In this document: positions 1-5,260 of the stretch, in pieces
Numbering within the stretch: the first letter of the stretch is position 1
Layout: the number at the start of each line of letters is the position of its first letter
NCBI GenBank assembly: GCA_001564255.1
Contig: LKNC01000182.1
Coordinates: 1-5,836, forward strand
Length of the DNA: 5,836 nt
Direction: 5' to 3'
Origin: Natrialbaceae archaeon Tc-Br11_E2g1
Lineage (GTDB): Archaea > Halobacteriota > Halobacteria > Halobacteriales > Natrialbaceae
Notes under the pieces: model-generated
Database searches by the model: none
What the model was told of the DNA's origin: nothing
Seen by the model: only the letters and a program-made list of their open reading frames with translations
Position numbers and translations under genes: made by a program

Positions 1-22
1 CGGGAGAGGTGGGACACGGGGT

Positions 23-2071
23 GTGCCGTCGATCACGCGGAGGGCCTCTGCGGTTCTCGCCCATCGGTCGTCGCTGCCCGCTCCGGACGCTCCGGCCGAG
101 GGGACGCCCCTTGCTCCCGCCGGGGCGAACCGGGCGGGTCCCGACCACCACCAGACCGACTCGTCCACGGCGTCTCACGTCAGGTCGAAACCGACGCGGG
201 AGCAGTCGACCACGCCCGCGCTTCCATCGAGTGGCGACCACGAGCGGCTGATCGGCCAGGACGTGGGGAACTCGCGGGCCGATCGCTCGAACCGGGGGTC
301 CGACGACGGCTTCGAGGATGGCTCGACGGAGCGAGAACGCGACGGTCGGCGACGAAGCCACGGGAGCACGCGTCGTCGTTCGAAACGGACGGTGAAACGT
401 CGCCGTTCGAAGCGAACGGTAGAGCGCCGCCAGCGCCCGAAACGAACCACAACCCGTCGCCGCCGGGGTGACAGCCGGCAGTCGATCGGCGAAACGCGAC
501 GGCAATGGACACGGGAGCAGCAAGCCGATACCGACTGGTTCTCGCTGTCGGTCCGTGACCGGGCCAACCGCTGGGAGCGGAACCCGTCCGCGAACGGGGA
601 GTCGAGTGAGCGATCGCGGACGGACGTGGAGTCCACACCGCCGTCCCCGGGAGACGACCGGGAGGACGAAGCCGACTGGTTCTCGCTGTCGGTTCGCGAG
701 CGGGTCGATCGCTGGGAGACTCCTTCGCACACTCGAGCGCCGTCACAGCCGGGTGGTTCCCCGAGTACGTCCGAAGACGATCGGGAAACGGCCTGGTTCT
801 CACTCCCGGTTCGTAATCGGATCGACCGCTGGGAGAGCCACACCACTCCCTCCGACCGCTCACACACCCACTCGGGGACTGACTCCGGTAGGAGCAGTGA
901 CTCGAGCGGGCGGCCGGATGCGGACTGGTTCCACCGTCCCATTTCGCGGCGAATCGGTCGATGGGAAGACGCCGCCCCGTCTCCGGGTGACCGACTCGAG
1001 ACGGCTTCAGGCACCGACCGGCGAGACCGGTCTCCGATACAGCAGACGGGCGCCGTCGGAGGGGGAACCGACGTCGGGACGAGTGGTTCGACCGATCGGA
1101 CGTCGGCCGCTCGCGCCACCGACCGGTACGAACTGTCCGTCACGGGTCGCATCCGCCGGTGGGAGGGTGTCGCCGATCGGATCGCCCACGCGACGGTTGC
1201 ACCCGTGGGATCGACGGCCGACTCGGCGGTCACACCGACCGGGCAGACACCACGGGGGATAGCGTCCGCTTCGAGTGGCGGACGTGACCAGTCGTGGTTC
1301 GACCGTTCGGTCACCGACCGGATACGAACCGTGGAGTCGCGGACCTCGAGAGGGTCGTCTTCGCTCCCGACAACCTCGAGTACGCCCGCAGCGACCGGAG
1401 AGTCGTCGTCGGCTAGCGGCCTCCGTTCGAGCCGACTCGCCACCGATTCGGGCACCGATTCTTCGCGTGACGCTCGCCGGTCGACCGATCCGTGGTACGA
1501 CCTGTCCGTTCCCGACCGGACCGAGCGGTGGGAGCGAAAACTCGACGAACAACCCGATCAGCCCCGGGGTGGATCCGCCGAAACCGGTGACAAGTGGATT
1601 GACCTGCCCGAGCGCCGCTCGACGAACCGTCGCCGACGTCCCAATCAGCAGGATGGGGCGACCGGGAAGCGTTCCACGGAGTTTACCCGTACGGCTCCGA
1701 AGCGATACCACCACACCTACGGTCGAAAACGGGGTGGTCGACGGCGTTCGACCAGTGAAACCGACCGGATCGGAGCGGACGCTCACTCGAGGACGACCAC
1801 GACACCGTCACGAAAACTCGAGCCGTCCCGGAACTCAGAGCCGGTCCCTGTCGAAGAGCGAACCGGCCCAAAAACCGACGACCCCTATCGCGGACGCCGG
1901 GAGGTACCGAACGGCCGTCGCTCCGGGACGGCCCACAGCGCCGACGTCGACCCCGAAGGGGAAGTGGTCGACCGGCTGAACACGGACGCCGCCCTCGAGC
2001 GGATCGTCGATCGACTGTATCGAAAGCTCGAGCGAAAAGAGCGAACCGAACGACGACGGAGGGGATTGTAA
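23..2071 (+). CDS. Arginine-rich, disordered W-x-L-S-V/RWE repeat protein at the afp6-like position of the CIS cluster (5' end uncertain)
   Basis: I do not recognise a family for the bulk of this 682-residue protein. Residues 1-116 are low complexity. Residues 117-143 are a 9-residue tandem basic repeat (RRRSKRTVK, RRRSKRTVE, then a diverged copy). From residue 172 to about 538 a 14-residue motif, consensus W[FY]xLSVxxRxxRWE, recurs seven times plus one decayed copy, separated by Ser/Thr/Asp/Gly/Pro-rich linkers. A basic patch with KRYHHTYGRKR follows, and the last 26 residues (657-682, ending ERTERRRRGL) look like a charged helix. There is no Cys and no Met after the start, and no signal peptide or membrane segment. 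It is truly coding: repeat copies differ largely at synonymous sites, and the stop abuts the next ATG. GTG 23 has GAGGTG at 6-11, but the frame is open to the window edge, so the protein may begin further upstream. Its place before the LysM gene matches afp6/pvc6; its function is unknown. Confidence 0.8.
   Translation: MPSITRRASAVLAHRSSLPAPDAPAEGTPLAPAGANRAGPDHHQTDSSTASHVRSKPTREQSTTPALPSSGDHERLIGQDVGNSRADRSNRGSDDGFEDGSTERERDGRRRSHGSTRRRSKRTVKRRRSKRTVERRQRPKRTTTRRRRGDSRQSIGETRRQWTREQQADTDWFSLSVRDRANRWERNPSANGESSERSRTDVESTPPSPGDDREDEADWFSLSVRERVDRWETPSHTRAPSQPGGSPSTSEDDRETAWFSLPVRNRIDRWESHTTPSDRSHTHSGTDSGRSSDSSGRPDADWFHRPISRRIGRWEDAAPSPGDRLETASGTDRRDRSPIQQTGAVGGGTDVGTSGSTDRTSAARATDRYELSVTGRIRRWEGVADRIAHATVAPVGSTADSAVTPTGQTPRGIASASSGGRDQSWFDRSVTDRIRTVESRTSRGSSSLPTTSSTPAATGESSSASGLRSSRLATDSGTDSSRDARRSTDPWYDLSVPDRTERWERKLDEQPDQPRGGSAETGDKWIDLPERRSTNRRRRPNQQDGATGKRSTEFTRTAPKRYHHTYGRKRGGRRRSTSETDRIGADAHSRTTTTPSRKLEPSRNSEPVPVEERTGPKTDDPYRGRREVPNGRRSGTAHSADVDPEGEVVDRLNTDAALERIVDRLYRKLERKERTERRRRGL
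371..454 (+). repeat. 27-bp tandem repeat encoding a 9-residue Arg/Lys unit
   Basis: Three consecutive units lie inside the first gene: 371-397 (RRRSKRTVK), 398-424 (RRRSKRTVE) and a diverged unit at 425-454 (RRQRPKRTTT), followed by RRRR. The first two units differ at four synonymous third-codon positions and one K-to-E codon. That is the pattern expected of an old duplication kept for its protein sequence rather than a recent DNA slippage event. The result is an intensely basic block of about 30 residues, unusual in an organism whose other proteins here are acidic. Confidence 0.85.
536..1636 (+). repeat. Dispersed array of a 14-codon W[FY]xLSVxxRxxRWE repeat (7 copies + 1 decayed)
   Basis: Copies start at 536 (WFSLSVRDRANRWE), 677 (WFSLSVRERVDRWE), 794 (WFSLPVRNRIDRWE), 926 (WFHRPISRRIGRWE), 1124 (RYELSVTGRIRRWE, first Trp lost), 1295 (WFDRSVTDRIRTVE, second Trp lost) and 1493 (WYDLSVPDRTERWE). 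A decayed copy at 1595 begins WIDLPERRSTNRRRR. Spacing between motif starts is 47, 39, 44, 66, 57, 66 and 34 residues. Some linkers also recur, for example SPGDDRE or EDDRE before copies 2 and 3, so the duplicated unit was larger than the motif. Each copy reads as a short amphipathic segment of aromatic, aliphatic and arginine residues set in disordered sequence, which suggests a repeated binding peptide. The binding partner is unknown. Confidence 0.88.
2058..2066 (+). promoter_or_regulatory. Strong Shine-Dalgarno for the LysM gene, inside the end of the upstream gene
   Basis: GGAGGGGAT differs from the archaeal consensus GGAGGTGAT at one base and ends 5 nt before ATG 2072. It lies in the last codons of the repeat-protein gene, whose TAA (2069-2071) touches the ATG. 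This fixes the start of the LysM gene and suggests that the two are translated in a coupled way. Confidence 0.8.
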
Positions 2072-2704
2072 ATGAGCAACTCACTCGAGAAAGCACACAT
2101 CAAAGTTCTCAACGGAAAAAACGAAGGGACAGACGTCGAATGCAAGTTCAACCCGACGGAGTATCGCGTCGAAAAGACCGTCAACTACCGCGAACACAAG
2201 ACGCTGCTGGACTCGCCGGTGACGCAGTTCACCAGCGGAACGGCCGACGTACTCTCGATGGAGCTGTTTTTCGACACGACCGACGACGAAAGCGACGTCA
2301 GAGAGTACACAGGGGCCGTCGACGAGCTGCTCGAGGTCGACGGGGAGTTGCACGCGCCGCCGGTGTGTCGGTTCGTCTGGGGTGGTGGTCTCGACTTCAC
2401 TGGCGTTCTCGTTCGCGGGGACAAGCGGTTTACCCGGTTTCTCCCCAACGGCGTCCCCGTCAGAGCCAGGATGGACGTGGCGTTCAAAGAGTACAAGACC
2501 GCCGAGTTCCAGAAATCGGAGATCAAACACGAGTCGACCGACAAGATGAAGCGGTGGACGGTCACCGAAGGGGAGACGCTGTGGCTGATCGCCGAGGAGG
2601 AGTACGGCGACCCGAGCCACTGGCGGACCATCGCCGAGGCGAACGACATCGAAAACCCGCGGACGCTCGAGCCCGGAACGTCTATCTCGCTCCCACCGCT
2701 ATGA
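2072..2704 (+). CDS. Afp7/Pvc7-like CIS_tube-LysM baseplate protein
   Basis: This 210-residue protein has two parts. Residues 1-155 match the style of the CIS_tube family of contractile injection systems, including the N-terminal FNPTEY signature (26-31) and a central FVWGGGLDFTGVL segment (101-113). Residues 160-210 form a LysM domain (WTVTEGETLWLIAEEEYGD, then W184 RTIAEAN, ending in a PGTSISLPP strand). In Afp/PVC particles the equivalent LysM protein, related to T4 gp53, joins the spike hub to the wedge ring and tube. It is an internal structural part, so the LysM domain should bind protein rather than cell wall; archaea have no murein. The next genes encode hub, spike and tip, as expected. 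The start is set by the strong ribosome-binding site at 2058-2066. The family call is from recognised sequence; the exact position in this particle is inferred. Confidence 0.9.
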   Translation: MSNSLEKAHIKVLNGKNEGTDVECKFNPTEYRVEKTVNYREHKTLLDSPVTQFTSGTADVLSMELFFDTTDDESDVREYTGAVDELLEVDGELHAPPVCRFVWGGGLDFTGVLVRGDKRFTRFLPNGVPVRARMDVAFKEYKTAEFQKSEIKHESTDKMKRWTVTEGETLWLIAEEEYGDPSHWRTIAEANDIENPRTLEPGTSISLPPL

Positions 2705-2737
2705 TCGCCTCCCGCCGTCGAACCGGGGTGTCCGTCC

Positions 2738-3754
2738 GTGGGGACTGACTATCCACCGACGCACGCGCCGCGGTTTCGCGTCTCGGTCGGTTCCACCACC
2801 TTCAACGAGTACAGCGGGGAACTCACCGACCTGGTCGTCGACACGACCACCGAGGGCGCAGATCACTTCAGCGTTCGGCTCGTCAACCCCTTCGATCACG
2901 AACACGTCGAGTTCGACGGCCTCGAGTGGTCGACGTTCGAACCGGGGTCGGACGCCGAGATCGCCATCGGTTACGGGGAACGCGGCGGCGAACTCCCGAC
3001 GCTCTTTACCGGTACCGTCGCGTCGCTGGAACCGGTGTTTCCGCGCGACAGCCCCCCGTACGTGACCGTTAGCGGGTTCGGGCCGGTCCACGAGATGACC
3101 CGCGGAACGAACGCGAAATCTTGGGAGGAGACGACGCTCAAGGCGGTCGTCGACGACGTCGCCGGCGGCTACTTCGGGGACGTGACGATCGAGGACGCGG
3201 GCCTGGAACTGGAGCGGATCATCCAGAACGACAAGAGCGACTACCGGTTCCTGAGCGAACTCGCCTCGCGGTACGGGTTCGAGTGTTTCGCTCACCTCGG
3301 CAACTTTTACTTCCGGCCGAAGAACGGGGGGAGTTCGCCGGACAAACCCGTCGCGACGCTGTACTACGGCGAGTCACTCGAGACGTTCACTGCCCAGGTG
3401 AGCCTCGCCGACCAGGTCGGCACCGTCGAGGTGAGACATTGGGATCAGAACACGAACGCGGAAATCGTCGCCGAGGCAACCGGTCACGGTCAGGTCTCGG
3501 GTAAGGAGGTCTACCGGACACCGGTCGAATCCGAGACGGAAGCCGCCGACGTCGCCAGGGCGAAAGCGAGCAGACCGAAACTCAGGGGGACCGGAGAGAC
3601 GTTCGGCGTTCCGGAACTCACCGCAGGGGAGGTCGTCGAACTCGACGGTATCGGTTCCGAATTCACCAAAAGTTATTATATAACCGGTACCACTCACCGT
3701 GTAGACTCGTCGGGATACAACACGTCTTTCGACGTGACGGAGCTGAACGAATGA
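2738..3754 (+). CDS. gp27/gpD-like spike hub protein (N-terminal half of an Afp8/VgrG equivalent)
   Basis: This 338-residue protein has the layout of the phage late-control gpD / T4 gp27 family. An N-terminal beta-rich tube-like domain opens with APRFRVSVG (10-18) and includes the strand around FTGTVASLEPVF (90-101). The hallmark NDKSDYRFLSELASRYGFE lies at 164-182, followed by a second tube-like domain ending SYYITGTTHRVDSSGYNT (322-339 region). It should trimerise to form the six-fold to three-fold adaptor on which the needle sits. Afp8 and VgrG carry this domain fused to the gp5-like needle; here the needle is the next gene, overlapping by 4 nt (ATGA). The start is GTG 2738 with GGGGTG at 2724-2729 upstream. 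No in-frame alternative start lies between the upstream stop and this codon. The fold assignment is from family knowledge. Confidence 0.9.
   Translation: MGTDYPPTHAPRFRVSVGSTTFNEYSGELTDLVVDTTTEGADHFSVRLVNPFDHEHVEFDGLEWSTFEPGSDAEIAIGYGERGGELPTLFTGTVASLEPVFPRDSPPYVTVSGFGPVHEMTRGTNAKSWEETTLKAVVDDVAGGYFGDVTIEDAGLELERIIQNDKSDYRFLSELASRYGFECFAHLGNFYFRPKNGGSSPDKPVATLYYGESLETFTAQVSLADQVGTVEVRHWDQNTNAEIVAEATGHGQVSGKEVYRTPVESETEAADVARAKASRPKLRGTGETFGVPELTAGEVVELDGIGSEFTKSYYITGTTHRVDSSGYNTSFDVTELNE
3673..3683 (+). promoter_or_regulatory. Possible internal TATA-like element ahead of the spike gene
   Basis: TTATTATATAA is an abrupt AT-only run within a GC-rich coding sequence, about 70 nt upstream of ATG 3751, and it is preceded by an A-rich CCAAAA stretch. 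It resembles an archaeal TATA box; a start site about 25 nt downstream would give a short leader for the spike gene. The codons used here (AGT TAT TAT ATA) are unlike the GC-ending codons of the rest of the gene. The encoded SYYITG is a conserved strand of the hub family, so the protein alone could explain the residues but not the choice of codons. No experimental support is visible. Confidence 0.3.
3739..3742 (+). promoter_or_regulatory. GGAG ribosome-binding site for the spike gene
   Basis: GGAG lies within the last codons of the hub gene, 8 nt before ATG 3751. Together with the ATGA overlap at 3751-3754, it supports the chosen start and coupled translation of hub and spike, which are needed in equal (trimeric) amounts. 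Confidence 0.6.
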
Positions 3755-4506
3755 CCTATCAATCGACATCGACGACAGGATTAGGGAACGAACTCCACGG
3801 CGTGTACGTGGGAGTCGTGACGGACAACCAAGACCCGGAGGACCTGGCGCGGGTTCGACTCACGTTCCCGTGGCGAGGCGCCGACGACGAGAGTTCCTGG
3901 GCACGCATCGCGACCCCGATGGCCGGCGGGAAGATGGGAACGTACTTCCTCCCGGAAGTGGGTGACGAAGTGTTGGTCGCCTTCGAGGAGGGCAACATCC
4001 ACGACCCGTACGTCCTCGGGTCGCTGTGGAGCGGGGACGCACAACCACCGACGGACAACGCAGACGGGAACAACGACGTCAGGCAGATCACGTCCAAGAA
4101 CGGCCACGAGATCGTCATCGACGACGGGGACGGCGGGTTCTTCGACAGCGGGGGAATCCTCATCACGACCAACGACGGCAACGAGGTGCGCCTCGCCGAC
4201 AGCGGCGAGGTGACGATCGCCGACTCGAACGGTAACACGATCGATCTCGGCTCGAACGGGACGTCGATCGACACCGACTCCTCGATCAGCCTCTCCGGAA
4301 CGGACGTCACCCTCTCTGCGAAGAACAAGGTGTCCATCTCCGGAAAGCAGATCGAAACCCAGAGCAAGACCAAGACGTCGATCGTCAGCAAGGGCAAGTT
4401 AGAGGTCTCCGCGAAAGGGATGCTCGATATCGCGGCGAAAGGAATGGCAACGGTGCAGTCGAAGGCGATCATGACGATCAAAGGATCACTCATAAAATTG
4501 AACTAG
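3751..4506 (+). CDS. gp5/gpV-like spike protein: OB-fold plus C-terminal beta-helix needle
   Basis: This 251-residue protein begins with the phage baseplate assembly protein V / gp5 OB-fold domain (about 12-95). The characteristic GVYVGVVTDNQDPEDLARVR (17-36) and FLPEVGDEVLVAFEEGN (66-82), then DPYVLGSLW (85-93), are clear. Residues 113-125 (TSKNGHEIVIDD) are the usual hinge into the needle. The rest is a regular beta-strand series rich in G, S, D and K, with short periodic repeats in the last 60 residues (for example EVSAKGMLDIAAKGM), typical of the trimeric beta-helix. There is no lysozyme domain such as T4 gp5 carries. It should sit on the hub encoded just upstream and carry the PAAR tip encoded just downstream. 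The needle is short, about 140 residues after the OB fold. Confidence 0.93.
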   Translation: MTYQSTSTTGLGNELHGVYVGVVTDNQDPEDLARVRLTFPWRGADDESSWARIATPMAGGKMGTYFLPEVGDEVLVAFEEGNIHDPYVLGSLWSGDAQPPTDNADGNNDVRQITSKNGHEIVIDDGDGGFFDSGGILITTNDGNEVRLADSGEVTIADSNGNTIDLGSNGTSIDTDSSISLSGTDVTLSAKNKVSISGKQIETQSKTKTSIVSKGKLEVSAKGMLDIAAKGMATVQSKAIMTIKGSLIKLN

Positions 4507-4549
4507 CTATGAACACGACAACGATACTCACACACCGACCAACGTTCAC

Positions 4550-4555
4550 GGAGGA
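4550..4555 (+). promoter_or_regulatory. GGAGGA ribosome-binding site for the PAAR gene
   Basis: GGAGGA sits 3 nt before ATG 4559, in the 52-nt gap after the spike gene. It is the only good ribosome-binding site in the gap, and it selects ATG 4559 over the earlier ATG 4509, which opens only a 23-codon frame. Confidence 0.7.
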
Positions 4556-4558
4556 ACC

Positions 4559-4849
4559 ATGCAACCAGCAGCGAGAGTAGGCGATCCGACGGCGCACGGA
4601 CAGCCGCTGACGGGGGCGGGTTCGGTCAACGTGTTGATCGGTGGGATGCCCGCCTGGCGGGCGCTCGTGGACTTTTCGCCTTGCCCGCTGGTGAGCGGAA
4701 CGGTTCCTCACGCCGGCGGCGTCGCCCAGCCAGGGAGTACGAAAGTGTTGATCAACAACTTTCCAGCCGCCCGTTTGGGTGAGACGATCGTCGAGGCGGG
4801 CCCGTCGAACTCGATCGTGGGTGGTTGTCCCACCGTCTTGATCGGGTGA
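4559..4849 (+). CDS. PAAR-domain spike tip protein (Afp10-like)
   Basis: This 96-residue protein is a single PAAR domain with no extension, so no effector is fused to it. The N-terminus reads PAARVGDPTAHG (3-14), the family's namesake motif. Three pseudo-symmetric segments follow: VLIGGMPAWR (25-34), VLINNFPAAR (63-72) and SIVGGCPTVLIG (85-96), matching the three faces of the PAAR cone. H13, C42, H51 and C90 are the likely metal ligands; PAAR cones bind a zinc ion near the tip. The protein caps the beta-helix needle encoded immediately upstream and sharpens it for membrane puncture. It follows the spike gene after 52 nt and precedes gp25 by 5 nt. The family call is certain; the ligand assignment is read from conserved-looking positions only. 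Confidence 0.95.
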   Translation: MQPAARVGDPTAHGQPLTGAGSVNVLIGGMPAWRALVDFSPCPLVSGTVPHAGGVAQPGSTKVLINNFPAARLGETIVEAGPSNSIVGGCPTVLIG

Positions 4850-4850
4850 T
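4845..4850 (+). promoter_or_regulatory. GGTGAT ribosome-binding site containing the PAAR stop codon
   Basis: GGTGAT matches the 3' part of the archaeal Shine-Dalgarno consensus and ends 4 nt before ATG 4855. The TGA of the PAAR gene (4847-4849) lies inside it, so ribosomes finishing PAAR uncover or land on the gp25 start. It favours ATG 4855 over the in-frame TTG 4825 or GTG 4846. Confidence 0.6.
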
Positions 4851-4854
4851 TGGG

Positions 4855-5259
4855 ATGGCGAATCACACACCGGACGACGAGTTCCCCGGGACGGGGTGGG
4901 GCTTCCCGGTCGAGTCCGACCACCGGGGCGACGTCTCGCTGTCGAGAGGGGACGTAAACATTCAGGACGCTATCAGAGTCATCCTCGGGACGGCAAAGGG
5001 CGAACGCGTCATGCGTCCGGAGTTCGGGTGTGACATCCACGATCACGTCTTCGGGAACATCGACGGGACGATGCTCACCCTCGTCGAGGGGAGCGTTCGC
5101 GAGGCACTGATCCAGTGGGAGCCACGAATCGACGTCGCGGACGTCGACGCTCATCGGGACCCGGACAATCCGAACCGGCTGTTGATTCACATCGAGTATC
5201 GGGTCCGTTCGACGAACTCGGAGTCGAACATGGTCTATCCGTTCTACCTGGACGAGTGA
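4855..5259 (+). CDS. gp25-like baseplate wedge protein (GPW/gp25 family, Afp9-like)
   Basis: This 134-residue protein is the size of typical GPW/gp25 family members. After GTGWGFPV (12-19) come the family core IQDAIRVILGTAKGERVM (36-53) and RPEFGCDIHDHVF (54-66), then a helix with REALIQWEPRIDV (82-94) and a final strand IHIEYRV (111-117). The E-P-R-I segment is the signature around the wedge-core contact. In CIS baseplates, gp25 nucleates sheath assembly and binds the Afp11/gp6 wedge protein, which is encoded next. An in-frame TTG at 4825 would add 10 residues reaching back into the PAAR gene, but the ribosome-binding site and family length favour ATG 4855. The stop (5257-5259) is one base from the next ATG. 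Confidence 0.95.
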   Translation: MANHTPDDEFPGTGWGFPVESDHRGDVSLSRGDVNIQDAIRVILGTAKGERVMRPEFGCDIHDHVFGNIDGTMLTLVEGSVREALIQWEPRIDVADVDAHRDPDNPNRLLIHIEYRVRSTNSESNMVYPFYLDE

Positions 5260-5260
5260 T

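Noticed and set aside
468..1262. Overlapping + strand frame of 264 codons in another phase
   Set aside because: It is a low-complexity Arg/Thr/Gly/Pro translation typical of a shifted frame in GC-rich DNA, with no ribosome-binding site or motif of its own.
175..1455. 426-codon open frame on the minus strand across the repeat gene
   Set aside because: Its SENQS-type repeats are simply the reverse reading of the + strand motif. The + strand frame shows synonymous divergence between repeats, a repeat-conserved protein and a proper junction with the next gene.
536..1636. CRISPR array or DNA-level direct repeats
   Set aside because: Units are 42-bp coding motifs with codon-phase divergence and irregular spacing, not near-identical repeats with constant spacers.
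1007..1786. 259-codon minus-strand frame
   Set aside because: Shadow frame over GC-rich coding sequence; no recognisable domain.
23..2071. Tape-measure protein assignment for the first gene
   Set aside because: It lacks the long alpha-helical or hydrophobic content of tape measures, and in Afp/PVC the tape measure (afp14) lies downstream of the baseplate genes.
2140..2748. 202-codon + strand frame overlapping the LysM gene
   Set aside because: Arg/Gln-rich out-of-frame translation; the LysM frame is unambiguous.
2701..2748. ATG 2701 overlapping the LysM gene stop, as a possible original hub start followed by a frameshift
   Set aside because: It gives only 15 residues before a stop with no hub-like sequence, whereas GTG 2738 has an upstream GGGGTG and begins directly with family-like sequence. 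No frameshift is needed.
3759..4493. 244-codon minus-strand frame opposite the spike gene
   Set aside because: It mirrors the spike gene almost end to end; the + strand has clear OB-fold and beta-helix features.
4509..4580. 23-codon frame starting at ATG 4509 between the spike and PAAR genes
   Set aside because: No ribosome-binding site before it and no recognisable peptide; the good site at 4550-4555 serves ATG 4559.
4825..4854. TTG 4825 as start of the gp25-like gene
   Set aside because: It would overlap the PAAR gene by 25 bases and add residues not typical of the family; ATG 4855 has GGTGAT just upstream.
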